DNA from: Eubacterium sp. AF22-8LB
GTDB lineage: Bacteria; Bacillota_I; Bacilli_A; Erysipelotrichales; Erysipelotrichaceae
NCBI RefSeq assembly: GCF_003458715.1
Contig: NZ_QRVI01000016.1
Span: 1-54,581 of the forward strand
Reading direction: 5' to 3'
Length of the DNA stretch: 54,581 bases
The notes beneath the pieces were generated by a model. That model ran no database searches, was not told the origin of the DNA, and saw nothing but the letters and a program-made list of their open reading frames with translations. Shown one piece after another: positions 26,069-35,307 of this stretch; the first letter of the stretch is position 1, and every line of letters starts with the position of its first letter. A program made the translations under genes and the position numbers.

Positions 26069-27490
26069 ATGAATTATTTTGTAACAATTGGTATTGAAAT
26101 CCATTGCGAATTAAAAACAAATACGAAAATGTTCTCAGGCGCTCCTGTACGCTTTGGAGAAACCGCAAATACATGTACAAGTGTTGTGGATCTTGGACAT
26201 CCTGGATGCTTGCCTTGTGTCAATAAAGAGGCGGTTGCCTTAGCTATCAAGGCATGTACAGCTATGCATTGTGAGCTTGAGACATTGGTTCGTTTTGATC
26301 GTAAAAACTATTATTATTCAGATTTACCAAAAGGGTTCCAGATCACGCAGCAATTCCATCCAATTGGATCAAATGGATATGTGGAAATTGATGTAGATGG
26401 TGAAAAGAAAAAGATTCGTATTGAACGTATTCATATGGAAGAGGATACCGCAAAACAATTCCATAAAGAAACAGGTACATACATTGATTTTAACCGTGCT
26501 GGAACACCATTGATTGAAATTGTATCAAAGCCAGATATGCATAGTGCAAAAGAAGCAGCTGCATATGTAGAAACTCTTCGTAAAAATCTTTTATATCTAA
26601 ATGTTAGTGATGTAAAGATGGAAGAAGGAAGTATGCGTTGCGATGTTAATATTTCTTTAAGTAAAGATAAAGATACTTTAGGAACAAAGACAGAGATCAA
26701 AAACTTGAACTCGATTGCGAATGTTCAAAAGGCAGTACAAGCAGAAATTGAACGTCAAAGTGCTTTACTAGATGCTGGTGAAAAAGTGGAACAGGCTACG
26801 CGTCGTTATGATGAGGCACAAAAGACAACGATTTTGATGCGTAAAAAAGAAGGAAATGTCGACTATAAGTATTTCCCAGAACCAAATATTTTCCCAATTC
26901 AATTGGATTTAGACTGGGTAAAATCAATTCAGGATAATTTGGAAGAACTTCCAGATGCTCGTTTAGATCGTTTTATGAAGGATTATGAATTGAGTGAGTA
27001 CGATGCGAGTGTTTTAGTTTCGGACCGTGAAATGGCTGATTTCTTTGAGAAAGTATTAAAATCTACAAAGTTTGCGAAGAAAGCATGTAACTGGATCATT
27101 GGAGATGTGTCTGCTTATTTAAATAAAAATAATTTAAGCTTTGCGAAAATTCCTTGTACAAGTGAAAACCTTGCAAGCTTGATCAATGTGATTGAAGCTG
27201 GAGAAATCAGTGGTAAACAAGGTAAGGTTGTATTTGAAGAAGTGATGCAGGGAAAAGATCCTAAAAAAGTAATTGAAGAAAAGGGTATGAAGCAAGTTAG
27301 TGATGATGGTGCAATCTTAGCAATTGTACAAAGTGTATTGGATGCGAACCCTCAATCTATCGAAGATTTCAAAAATGGTAAGGATCGTGCTGTAGGATTC
27401 TTGGTAGGACAAGTCATGAAGGCAAGTCGTGGACAAGCAAATCCTAAGCGTACAAATGAACTAATTCAGGAAGAATTAAAGAAAAGATAA
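26069..27490 (+). CDS. gatB: Asp/Glu-tRNA amidotransferase subunit B
   Basis: A 473-residue GatB, the kinase/amidotransferase subunit. It activates the tRNA-bound Glu or Asp with ATP and uses ammonia delivered from GatA. Family landmarks: IGIEIHCELKTNTKMFSG, GCLPCVNKEAV, RKNYYYSDLPKGFQITQ, RIHMEEDTAK and FNRAGTPLIEIVS; the C-terminal YqeY-like tail domain is present (GFLVGQVMKASRGQANP). ATG 26069 with GGAGGGAT upstream is preferred to earlier in-frame codons, which would overlap gatA. It is the last gene of the operon, followed at once by a terminator. Confidence 0.96.
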   Translation: MNYFVTIGIEIHCELKTNTKMFSGAPVRFGETANTCTSVVDLGHPGCLPCVNKEAVALAIKACTAMHCELETLVRFDRKNYYYSDLPKGFQITQQFHPIGSNGYVEIDVDGEKKKIRIERIHMEEDTAKQFHKETGTYIDFNRAGTPLIEIVSKPDMHSAKEAAAYVETLRKNLLYLNVSDVKMEEGSMRCDVNISLSKDKDTLGTKTEIKNLNSIANVQKAVQAEIERQSALLDAGEKVEQATRRYDEAQKTTILMRKKEGNVDYKYFPEPNIFPIQLDLDWVKSIQDNLEELPDARLDRFMKDYELSEYDASVLVSDREMADFFEKVLKSTKFAKKACNWIIGDVSAYLNKNNLSFAKIPCTSENLASLINVIEAGEISGKQGKVVFEEVMQGKDPKKVIEEKGMKQVSDDGAILAIVQSVLDANPQSIEDFKNGKDRAVGFLVGQVMKASRGQANPKRTNELIQEELKKR

Positions 27491-27513
27491 AAGTCTGATT
27501 CATTCAGACTTTT
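27489..27513 (+). terminator. Terminator of the pcrA-ligA-camS-gatCAB operon
   Basis: Perfect 10-bp stem AAAAGTCTGA/TCAGACTTTT with a 5-base loop, overlapping the gatB stop codon. Confidence 0.85.
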
Positions 27514-27530
27514 AATGTTTTCAAGTACTG

Positions 27531-27539
27531 TGATATAAT
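27531..27539 (+). promoter_or_regulatory. Extended -10 promoter
   Basis: TGATATAAT at 27531-27539, 23 bases before the start codon of the next gene and directly after the gatB terminator. No good -35 is seen. Confidence 0.6.
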
Positions 27540-27562
27540 AGTTACGTTATTAGGAGGTTTTT

Positions 27563-28201
27563 ATGGCCAAGATGAAACGTAAAAGACTTGCATCCAATAA
27601 ACCAACAGGACAAGGACACAAGCTTGTTTGGTTTACTGTTATTATAATTATGATTCCAGTTGTGATTGTAGGTTATGTATTGTTGACAAGTATGGGCGGA
27701 CAAAATCGTCCAGTAGAAGGAAGTCGTTTTTCTAAAACAGATTTAGACCCTGCCATTACCGATAGTAGTATTTCTTCACTAGAAACTAGCTTAACTTCGA
27801 TTGATAATGTGGAAAAGGCAAGTGTGGATCTATTGAGCGCTACACTTCGAGTGCATCTTGATCTTGTAGATAGTGCAACGGATGATGTGGCAAATCAAGC
27901 ATTGGATTCAGCTTATAATATTGTGAATGATCAATTACCAATTGATACATATTTTACAAATAAAGATGGATCGAAAATGTATGATCTTGAAATAGATTCT
28001 TATAATTATTTGATTGATGACACGCATACTGCGGATGGATGGACATATTTAAAATTAACGAAAACAGGTGCAAGTAAAGAACCTGTTACAGATAATATGA
28101 CTACCGCAAAGGATCCAGAGCTTGCGAGTCAATTAAAGGCAGCCAGTGATCAGATTCAACAGAATATTGAAAATGCGCAAAATGAAGAGGATGGGCAATA
28201 G
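27563..28201 (+). CDS. Membrane-anchored protein of unknown function
   Basis: A 212-residue protein with a strongly basic N-terminus (MAKMKRKRLASNKPTGQGHK), one membrane segment (about residues 22-43, WFTVIIIMIPVVIVGYVLL) and an extracytoplasmic domain of about 165 residues. The domain (SSISSLETSLTSIDNVEKAS, then LRVHLDLVDSATDDVANQAL) resembles small alpha/beta domains, but I do not recognise a family. The tail is Gln/Asn/Glu-rich. An AGGAGG site precedes ATG 27563. It forms its own unit between two terminators. Confidence 0.72.
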   Translation: MAKMKRKRLASNKPTGQGHKLVWFTVIIIMIPVVIVGYVLLTSMGGQNRPVEGSRFSKTDLDPAITDSSISSLETSLTSIDNVEKASVDLLSATLRVHLDLVDSATDDVANQALDSAYNIVNDQLPIDTYFTNKDGSKMYDLEIDSYNYLIDDTHTADGWTYLKLTKTGASKEPVTDNMTTAKDPELASQLKAASDQIQQNIENAQNEEDGQ

Positions 28202-28217
28202 TCCATCTTTTCTTTTT
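28188..28217 (+). terminator. Terminator after the membrane-anchored protein
   Basis: GATGG/CCATC hairpin with flanking G-T pairs and a long T-rich tail, spanning the stop codon. Confidence 0.65.
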
Positions 28218-28230
28218 TGGGGAGGATAAA

Positions 28231-29043
28231 ATGAAATTATATCTTGATGACAATAATACTTGTTACACAATGCACGAAGCAACAGGTGAAATGCGATGCT
28301 TTGAAGAATTTGAGAATAATGTAAAATGGGTGGACTGTAAACCGTATGTATATGGAGATATTAAATTCATAGATAATGACATTTGTCCGGTGCATGTTTT
28401 GTTGAATACAAGCATGATTGATGAAAAATGGATCTATATGAATTTGAAGCCTTATATGTCTAAAAATGATCGTGTTTGTATTTTACCCTTTAGCTTTTTT
28501 GATGATACAAAAAATGAGCAGGATTGGAACAAACAATATGGACCTGGAATGGGAATATGGTATCGAAGCAATCAAGATGTGTTCTATAGATATGGAATTT
28601 CGAGTAGTCATATAACATGGGTTAATTATTTTACGGATTCAATTGAAGAAATGAAAAATAAAATAATGAATAGTTCAGTTTTACTTTTGACAGGTGGGGC
28701 TCCGGATTTAATGATGAAACGTATCAAAGAAAAGAAGTTAAAGAAAGTAATAAAAAATTATAAGGGAGTGATGATTGGATATAGTGCAGGTGCTATGATT
28801 CAATTGGATGCATATCATATCAGTCCAGATGAAGATTATCCGAAATTTTCATATCAAATTGGTCTTGGATGTTTATCAGGTTTTGATGTAGAGGTTCATT
28901 TTAGAAAGAGTAAAGTGCAAATGGAGAGTATTGAAAAAGTAAAAAATGATAAAAAAATTCCTGTGTATGGAATCTATGAAAATGGTGGAATGATCCTCGA
29001 AAAAGAGGTGATTTGTTTCGGTCAAGTGGATTGTTATTTATGA
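28231..29043 (+). CDS. Peptidase E-like (S51 family) protein
   Basis: A 270-residue protein. The C-terminal half matches the S51/dipeptidase E fold: LLLTGGAPDLMMKRI, then the nucleophile elbow MIGYSAGAMIQLDAY with the catalytic Ser, and a late VEVHFRKSK His. S51 enzymes cleave Asp-X dipeptides; cyanophycinases are relatives. The N-terminal 90 residues (MKLYLDDNNTCYTMHEATGE) are not a recognised domain and make it longer than PepE (about 230). No signal peptide. It is preceded by GGGGAGG and followed by a 189-base AT-rich gap holding the next promoter. Confidence 0.75.
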   Translation: MKLYLDDNNTCYTMHEATGEMRCFEEFENNVKWVDCKPYVYGDIKFIDNDICPVHVLLNTSMIDEKWIYMNLKPYMSKNDRVCILPFSFFDDTKNEQDWNKQYGPGMGIWYRSNQDVFYRYGISSSHITWVNYFTDSIEEMKNKIMNSSVLLLTGGAPDLMMKRIKEKKLKKVIKNYKGVMIGYSAGAMIQLDAYHISPDEDYPKFSYQIGLGCLSGFDVEVHFRKSKVQMESIEKVKNDKKIPVYGIYENGGMILEKEVICFGQVDCYL

Positions 29044-29127
29044 AAAGTGAAAAAAGTATAAATTTATTTGCATAAATTAATCTATTTTTTGCACAAATTA
29101 ACAAAAAGTTAGAATTTAATGTTATTT

Positions 29128-29160
29128 TCACATTATTGTGACAAACTATATATAGTGTGA
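29128..29160 (+). promoter_or_regulatory. Candidate operator/promoter before the winged-helix gene
   Basis: TCACATTATTGTGA (a 5-bp inverted repeat, 29128-29141) is followed by TATATA and a further TGTGA at 29156-29160. A -10-like TATATA lies between the two TGTGA boxes. The rest of the 29044-29232 gap is AT-rich without other clear signals. Function is inferred. Confidence 0.35.
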
Positions 29161-29232
29161 ACCGATACTACGGTTAGAAATAGGGAAAAGAAAATAACAT
29201 GACAGAAAATAATATGATGAGGAAAGAATAAA

Positions 29233-29751
29233 ATGAAGTTTAGTAAATTAATAACCGAAGTAGATTTCGAATTGCTAGAATGGCTATGGGAACATGGATA
29301 TCCTATAGATCGCATTGAAGAGGATGGAGAGATTTACTATAAAACACCGGCTATGTTATGTCAGAATCTAAAAGTAAATGATGAGGTAAAAAATTACACA
29401 AATGGTTTAATTAGTATGGAAATTGATAATGGTCGTAGTAGAAAAGGCATGTATCGAACAGGAAACCTACTGATTGATATGGATTCTAAAACAATCTTTA
29501 AAGATGAATGTAAAATTATGGTTTCGCAGTCAAGCTTTGCGGTCATTTCTTCGTTAATTGAAGTACCGCATAGAACAGTAAGTAGAGAAACATTAATTTT
29601 CTATTTAGAACAAATCTATCATCACGAAATTCAAGACAATACTTTAACAGTGCATATAGCTGCGATTCGCCGGACACTCGGTAAAAAATGCATAGGAACC
29701 CATAAAACTGTGGGTTATTATTGGCGATATGATGTAATAAAAGTTGGATAA
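29233..29751 (+). CDS. Winged-helix transcriptional regulator without receiver domain (OmpR/PhoB-type DNA-binding domain)
   Basis: A 172-residue protein. Its C-terminal part is an OmpR/PhoB winged helix: LLIDMDSKTIFKDECKIMVS, VSRETLIFYLEQIYHH, TLTVHIAAIRRTLGKK and THKTVGYYWRYD match the HTH and wing pattern (V-H-I-x-x-L-R-R-x-L-G, then T-V-x-G-x-G-Y). The N-terminal 65 residues are not a receiver domain: they lack the acidic pocket and phosphorylation Asp, and begin ITEVDFELLEWLWEHGYPID. It could therefore respond to a ligand or act constitutively. Position just upstream of glycogen phosphorylase suggests, but does not prove, control of that gene. Confidence 0.8.
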   Translation: MKFSKLITEVDFELLEWLWEHGYPIDRIEEDGEIYYKTPAMLCQNLKVNDEVKNYTNGLISMEIDNGRSRKGMYRTGNLLIDMDSKTIFKDECKIMVSQSSFAVISSLIEVPHRTVSRETLIFYLEQIYHHEIQDNTLTVHIAAIRRTLGKKCIGTHKTVGYYWRYDVIKVG

Positions 29752-29754
29752 AGT

Positions 29755-29783
29755 TGAAAAATGGCTCAAAATAAAGGTATAAT
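29755..29783 (+). promoter_or_regulatory. Promoter of glycogen phosphorylase gene
   Basis: TTGAAA (29755-29760), a 17-base spacer, and TATAAT (29778-29783), 30 bases before the glgP start. This is a good sigma-A type promoter. Confidence 0.75.
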
Positions 29784-29812
29784 AACTTCATAGTGGAAGG
29801 AGATATTAGATT

Positions 29813-32227
29813 ATGCCACAACTATTTGAGTCAAAAGATAGTTTTAAAGAAAGTTTTAAAAATGCTGTTTCTGATGCCTGTGGACGTGATTTTGAGGATA
29901 CATATCCTGAAGAAAGATATATTGTTTTAGGTAACATGATTCGTGATTTTGCTGGTGAACATTGGAGAGAGACAAAAAATGCGATCAAAAAATCAGAAGC
30001 AAAACAACTTTATTATTTTTCAATGGAATTCTTGATGGGCCGCTTGATGACAAGCAACCTAATGAATTTAAACATTTATGACGTTGTTAAAGATGGTTTA
30101 AAAGATTTAGGTATGGATATCAATGACATGGAAAATATTGAAAGTGATGCTGGATTAGGAAATGGTGGTTTAGGAAGATTAGCCGCATGTTTCATGGATT
30201 CATTAGCATCTCTAGATTTACCAGGACATGGTAACTGTATTCGTTATCGTTATGGTCTATTTAAACAAAAAATTGAAAACAACCAACAGGTTGAATTACC
30301 AGATTGCTGGTTAAAAAATGGAAATGTTTGGGAAGTTTGGAAACCCCAACATGCCGTAAAAGTTGAATTTGGTGGATATGTAGATGGCTACATGGATGGA
30401 TATGGAAAATTCCATGCTCAACATCATCCAGACTTTGTAGTTCGTGCTGTACCATATGATGAACCAATTGTTGGATATCACACAACAACAACAAATACCC
30501 TACGTTTATGGGATGCAGAAGTTGATGAAGATTCAGTTAACTCAGGTACATTAAATGAATATTTAAATAAAGTCACTGCAATTACAGCCAATGTATATCC
30601 TGATGATTCGACTATTGAAGGAAAACGTTTACGTTTAACACAAGAATATTTCTTTGTATGTGCAGGAATTGACCAAATCATCCGTTCACACTTACGCGTT
30701 TATCCTAGCTTGGATAATTTAGGAGACAAAGTTGCAATTCAATTAAATGATACGCACCCTGTATTAGTTATTCCTGAATTGATGCGTGTTTTATTAGATG
30801 ACTATTTCTACGATTGGGATGATGCATGGAGCATCGTGACAAAGACTGTTGCATACACAAACCATACTGTTATGGCGGAAGCGTTGGAAAAATGGTCTCA
30901 AGACATGGTTCGTTCGTTATTGCCACGTCTATATATGATTATTGAGGAAATCAATCGTCGTTTCAAATATGACGTAGATCATAGAGGATTATGTGGAATT
31001 TTCAATAACGTTTCAATCCTTAAAGAAGGACAAGTACACATGGCAAACTTAGCTGTTGTGGGATCACACAGTGTAAATGGTGTTGCGAAACTTCACTCAG
31101 AAATTTTAGTGAATGATGTGTTCAAAGATTTTGTTACAATTTATCCAAATAAATTTAACAACAAGACAAATGGTATTACACACCGTAGATGGTTATTGTT
31201 CTCAAACCCTCAATTGACTGAATTGTTAGAAGAAACAATTGGTGATGAGTTCAAGACAAATCCAGAAAAATTAGAAGATTTAATGGCATATGTTGAAGAT
31301 GAATCTTTACAAAATAAATTTATGAATGTGAAGTTAGAACGTAAAAAAATCTTGGCTGCTTATGTAAAAGAAACTCTTGGCATTGAAGTGGATGTAAATT
31401 CAATCTTTGATTGCCAGGCAAAACGTCTACATGCATATAAACGTCAATTGTTAAATATCTTCCATGTTATGTACCTATACTTAAGAATGAAACAGGATCC
31501 TTCATTTAGAATTTATCCTCGTACATTCTTCTATTCTGCAAAAGCAGCAGCTAGCTACGATTTAGCTAAGGAAATCATTAAGTTGATCAACATGGTTGCG
31601 AATGTTGTAAACAACAATCCTGAAATTTCTAAATACATGAAGGTTGTTTTCATTCCTAACTATTCAGTATCTATCGCAGAAATCTTATTGAATGCAGCTG
31701 ATGTTTCTGAACAAATTTCGACAGCTGGTAAAGAAGCAAGTGGTACAGGTAACATGAAGTATATGATGAATGGTGCTATTACACTTGGTACATTAGATGG
31801 AGCCAACGTTGAAATCGTTGAACGTGTTGGATATGAAAATGCGGAAATCTTTGGTTTACGTGTAGAAGACATTAATGAACTTCGTCATGAAAACTCATAT
31901 AACGCATGGAATCTATACAATTCAAGTTACAACATCCGTATGGTAGTTGATTCACTTAAAAATTGTGTTTGGTCAAATGATCCAAATGAATTTAAATTAA
32001 TCAATAACGATTTAATGATGCGTAATGATGAATTCTTTGTATTAGCGGATTTCGATGCATATTGTTATGCACAAGAAAAAGTACAGGCACGTTACATGGA
32101 TAAGAATCGTTGGGCTAAGACAATGTTGATCAATATTGCGAAGTCTGGATATTTCTCAAGTGACCGTACAATTAGCGAGTACGCAAAAGAAATTTGGGAT
32201 TTAAAACCATTGTCATTTGAAGACTAA
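29813..32227 (+). CDS. glgP: Glycogen/alpha-glucan phosphorylase
   Basis: An 804-residue GT35 phosphorylase that releases glucose 1-phosphate from glycogen or maltodextrin with pyridoxal phosphate. Landmarks: YFSMEFLMGRLMTSNL, DAGLGNGGLGRLAACFMDS, IQLNDTHPVLVIPELMR, the glucan-binding THRRWL, and the PLP site EQISTAGKEASGTGNMKYMM with the Schiff-base Lys near GTGNMK. Length is normal. No other glycogen genes (glgA, glgB, glgC) are near, so this gene stands apart from any synthesis operon. It starts behind GGAGAT and its own promoter, and ends at a strong terminator. Confidence 0.96.
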   Translation: MPQLFESKDSFKESFKNAVSDACGRDFEDTYPEERYIVLGNMIRDFAGEHWRETKNAIKKSEAKQLYYFSMEFLMGRLMTSNLMNLNIYDVVKDGLKDLGMDINDMENIESDAGLGNGGLGRLAACFMDSLASLDLPGHGNCIRYRYGLFKQKIENNQQVELPDCWLKNGNVWEVWKPQHAVKVEFGGYVDGYMDGYGKFHAQHHPDFVVRAVPYDEPIVGYHTTTTNTLRLWDAEVDEDSVNSGTLNEYLNKVTAITANVYPDDSTIEGKRLRLTQEYFFVCAGIDQIIRSHLRVYPSLDNLGDKVAIQLNDTHPVLVIPELMRVLLDDYFYDWDDAWSIVTKTVAYTNHTVMAEALEKWSQDMVRSLLPRLYMIIEEINRRFKYDVDHRGLCGIFNNVSILKEGQVHMANLAVVGSHSVNGVAKLHSEILVNDVFKDFVTIYPNKFNNKTNGITHRRWLLFSNPQLTELLEETIGDEFKTNPEKLEDLMAYVEDESLQNKFMNVKLERKKILAAYVKETLGIEVDVNSIFDCQAKRLHAYKRQLLNIFHVMYLYLRMKQDPSFRIYPRTFFYSAKAAASYDLAKEIIKLINMVANVVNNNPEISKYMKVVFIPNYSVSIAEILLNAADVSEQISTAGKEASGTGNMKYMMNGAITLGTLDGANVEIVERVGYENAEIFGLRVEDINELRHENSYNAWNLYNSSYNIRMVVDSLKNCVWSNDPNEFKLINNDLMMRNDEFFVLADFDAYCYAQEKVQARYMDKNRWAKTMLINIAKSGYFSSDRTISEYAKEIWDLKPLSFED

Positions 32228-32240
32228 AAGAATTAAAAAC

Positions 32241-32280
32241 GGATCATAATCACTTTGAAAGGTGAATGATCCTTTTTTTT
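32241..32280 (+). terminator. Terminator of glgP
   Basis: Two-part stem, GGATCAT/ATGATCC outside and TCAC/GTGA inside, followed by eight T. Confidence 0.9.
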
Positions 32281-32312
32281 GGTATTATAATATTAATTGA
32301 GGGTTATGTGAA

Positions 32313-33401
32313 ATGAACGAAGTGTTATTTGCGGAAATATATTATATATGCGTAGCCATTATGTTGATTCTAGGTTTTAAAACCTATCGTTCTATGATGA
32401 AAAACGCTCAAAAAGTTAGCTTTTTAGCCGTTGTTTTTTTGCATATATTATATTTTCAAACCGACTTAGTACGAATGACGACAAATAGTCAGGATTTGTT
32501 TCTAAATGAAATGTGCTTCCTGTTCTTTTCGCTATGCACACTTTCCTGGTTTAACTACATTCAGACAATGCTCGGTATTCATTATGTAAAGAAATCACAA
32601 ACATTTTTTTCGATGCTTCCACTGATTATAAGTGTTGTATTATTGTTGGTTAATACCTTGAATGGATGTTTGTTTTATATTGATCAAAGTAGAGAGTTTC
32701 AAAATGGATTACTCTATGTTTCATATGTTCTAATAAATGATATCTATTACATTATAGGAGCTTATCAAGCTTATATTTATAGTCATGGAGCGAAGAATTA
32801 TCAACAAAAGAAATCCAATCGGATATTGGGAATTTATATGATATCTCTATTATTGATTGGTACGATTCAAGATTTTTTCCGGGACATTCCTATTTTTTGT
32901 GTTGGTACCAGTCTTAGCATTTTAATCGTATATATCAGTTTAGAAGAACAAATGATTTCCATTGATCCATTAACACAATTAAACAACCGTAATCGTATGG
33001 AGCAGTATTTGTTTGAATGTGTAAGAAGTCAAGATTTAAATATGTATTTGTTGGTACTGGATGTGAATCGATTCAAAAAAATCAACGATGAACATGGACA
33101 TGCCCAAGGTGACTTGGCATTAAAGGCTATTGCGAATTGTTTAAAGGAATCCTGCATTGAAAAGAGTGATTTTATTGCACGTTATGGCGGAGATGAATTT
33201 GTGATTGTTTATAAAGGGAATGATGTAGAGGATTTATGCCAAAGAATTCATGATTCTATTCAAAAACTACCTTTTCCTTTTGATCTGGATGTGAGTATTG
33301 GATGCGCACTATATCATAAAGATATACATAAATGGAGTGATTGGTTTATTGAAGCAGATAAACGACTATATAATGAAAAGAGGAACTTAAAAGGCCAGTG
33401 A
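32313..33401 (+). CDS. Membrane GGDEF-domain protein (diguanylate cyclase)
   Basis: A 362-residue protein with six or seven N-terminal membrane segments (about residues 1-205) and a C-terminal GGDEF domain. The active site RYGGDEFVIVY is intact, as are DPLTQLNNRNRMEQYL and LVLDVNRFKKINDEHGHAQG that hold the metal and nucleotide residues, so it should make cyclic di-GMP. The RxxD inhibitory site that normally precedes the loop reads EKSD, so product inhibition is probably weak. The input membrane domain resembles 7TM-type sensors. It follows the glgP terminator and has a GAGGG site. Confidence 0.9.
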   Translation: MNEVLFAEIYYICVAIMLILGFKTYRSMMKNAQKVSFLAVVFLHILYFQTDLVRMTTNSQDLFLNEMCFLFFSLCTLSWFNYIQTMLGIHYVKKSQTFFSMLPLIISVVLLLVNTLNGCLFYIDQSREFQNGLLYVSYVLINDIYYIIGAYQAYIYSHGAKNYQQKKSNRILGIYMISLLLIGTIQDFFRDIPIFCVGTSLSILIVYISLEEQMISIDPLTQLNNRNRMEQYLFECVRSQDLNMYLLVLDVNRFKKINDEHGHAQGDLALKAIANCLKESCIEKSDFIARYGGDEFVIVYKGNDVEDLCQRIHDSIQKLPFPFDLDVSIGCALYHKDIHKWSDWFIEADKRLYNEKRNLKGQ

Positions 33402-33413
33402 TTTACTGGCCTT
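33391..33413. terminator. Bidirectional terminator after the GGDEF gene
   Basis: Perfect 9-bp stem AAGGCCAGT/ACTGGCCTT with a 5-base loop, between the GGDEF gene and the convergent pseudogene. Both T tracts are short. Confidence 0.65.
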
Positions 33414-34040
33414 CATTTGTACCAAGCGATAGCTCGAATAGGAGTACCATCACTGTTTTTGATTTTAAGTGGAAAGCAGCTAAACCAAAATAAGTCATTG
33501 TCACATAGATGTAAGTTCTTTAGATTCTCGATATTTAAAATATCATAATTTTTAAATAAAGCCTTATGCCTTGTTAAATTTGCATCTGAGATAGGATCTA
33601 AACCAATCACATCAAATCCGATGCCTTTAAACTTTTGATTCAAAATGAAATCTAATACCTCCTCATCCATACAAGGGTATGCATTAAAGTAGGAAGCTTG
33701 ATTCCCGCGCCTAGATTAAAAAGAAGAAAATCTGCTTGTTTTGCCTTGTAAGAATCAATTAAATCCATTGTGATTGATTGTCCCTCTTTTAATGTTTTAC
33801 AATCAATGACCAGAGCTTTACCTATGAATTGTTCTGGTGGAAATTGATCCAATGTTATGCGATTTTAAAAAAAATAAGCTGGTGGATCCACATGTGTTTC
33901 TGTATGTGAATACATATGCAACAAAGTTTCTTTAAAACCATCCCTCATATAGTATTCCTCGTTGTTAATTTAGGTTTTTCTGTACCTGGATAAACAAGCA
34001 TATCCTCTGAAATTGTATGTGTTAAATCGATGACTTTCAT
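33413..34040 (-). pseudogene. Decayed cyclase-family (kynurenine formamidase-like) gene
   Basis: Reading leftward from ATG 34040 the remnant begins MKVIDLTHTISEDMLVYPGT, the start of cyclase/kynurenine-formamidase family proteins. A one-base loss near 33960 shifts to the frame carrying LLHMYSHTETHVDPPAYFF, the metal-binding H-x-x-T-H-x-D-x-P motif. An in-frame TAA follows at about 33867, where a Lys is expected. The frame continues LDQFPPEQFIGKALVIDCKT, and a second frameshift near 33690 leads to MDEEVLDFILNQKFKGIGFD to the end. Three independent lesions make it clearly non-functional. The family hydrolyses amide or ester bonds in a metal site. Confidence 0.85.
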
Positions 34041-34119
34041 TTTAACCTCTTTTACATACTATTTAAACACTACATTTAATCTGTATTGTGTTAGAATTAT
34101 AAGTACAGGTGATTAAGTT

Positions 34120-35256
34120 ATGAAAAGAATATTATTATTAGGAGCTACAGGCTCTATTGGTTTACAAACTGTGGATGTGATTGAACAACATCCAGATCAA
34201 TTTTGTCTAGTTGGAATTGCAGCTGGACATCAAGTAAATGTGATGCAAAAAATCATTGATAAGCATCCTACAATCAAAGTGGCAGGCATTTCAGATGTTT
34301 CCAAGGCAAAGGATTTAAGTGGTGTAACTGTTTATAGTGGGGATAATGCGATGGTGGATTGTATTGAAAACTGTGAGTATGATTTACTAGTGAATGCTGT
34401 TGTAGGTTTTAGAGGCTTAAAGCCCACATTAACATCCTTAAAGAAGGGAATTGATGTTGCACTAGCCAATAAAGAAAGTTTAGTCGCAGGTGGCGTTCTA
34501 GTTCGTCAAGCATTACATGAAACAAATACGAAACTATATCCAATCGATTCTGAGCATTCTGCCATCTTCCAATCCTTACAAGGAAATCGCAGTGCAGATG
34601 TAAAACGCTTGATTATTACGGCAAGTGGTGGAAGCTTTAGAGATAGAACCAGAGATGAATTGGGGAATGTTACAGTAGAAGAAACGTTAAAACATCCAAA
34701 CTGGAATATGGGAAAACGAATTACAGTGGATAGTGCAACGATGGTAAATAAGGGATTTGAAGTCATTGAAGCCCATTATCTATTTGATTTGTCCTACGAC
34801 AAAATCGATACGGTATTACATCGTCAAAGTATTGTACACTCAATGGTTGAATACAACGATAATGCGATTATAGCGCAATTAGGCTCTGCAGATATGCGAT
34901 TACCAATTCAATATGCTTTGTGTTATCCAGATCGTCCTGTGTTAAAAGAGGATCATCCTTTGGATATGACAAAGACAATGGATTTGAATTTTAAAGAAAT
35001 GGATTATGCCCGTTATCCAATGTTGAAGTTAGCTTATTCTATTGGTAGAAAAGAAGGGAATTTGGGAGCTGTTTTTAATGGAGCCGATGAACAGGCAGTA
35101 CAATTATTCTTAGAAAAGAAGATTTCTTTCTTGCAGATTGAAGAAAGTATTGAGCAGGCTTGTAAGCAGGCTAAATATATTGAAAATCCAACAATCGAGC
35201 AATTAGAAGCGACGGACGCATGGGCTCGAAAGTTTGTCGTAGAATATTGGGACTAG
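34120..35256 (+). CDS. dxr: 1-deoxy-D-xylulose 5-phosphate reductoisomerase
   Basis: A 378-residue DXR, the NADPH-dependent second step of the MEP isoprenoid pathway. Landmarks: the NADPH-binding LLGATGSIGLQTVDVI, ALANKESLVAGG, the metal and substrate site PIDSEHSAIFQSLQG, LIITASGGSFRD and WNMGKRITVDSATMVNKGFE. Length is normal. It stands alone, with no rseP, ispD or dxs next to it. AGGTGAT lies before ATG 34120. The organism therefore makes isoprenoids at least partly by the MEP route. Confidence 0.96.
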   Translation: MKRILLLGATGSIGLQTVDVIEQHPDQFCLVGIAAGHQVNVMQKIIDKHPTIKVAGISDVSKAKDLSGVTVYSGDNAMVDCIENCEYDLLVNAVVGFRGLKPTLTSLKKGIDVALANKESLVAGGVLVRQALHETNTKLYPIDSEHSAIFQSLQGNRSADVKRLIITASGGSFRDRTRDELGNVTVEETLKHPNWNMGKRITVDSATMVNKGFEVIEAHYLFDLSYDKIDTVLHRQSIVHSMVEYNDNAIIAQLGSADMRLPIQYALCYPDRPVLKEDHPLDMTKTMDLNFKEMDYARYPMLKLAYSIGRKEGNLGAVFNGADEQAVQLFLEKKISFLQIEESIEQACKQAKYIENPTIEQLEATDAWARKFVVEYWD

Positions 35257-35307
35257 ACCAATTGAAATTTTCGGAGTAAAATAGTGGAATGAAATGGAGG
35301 GTTTGTC

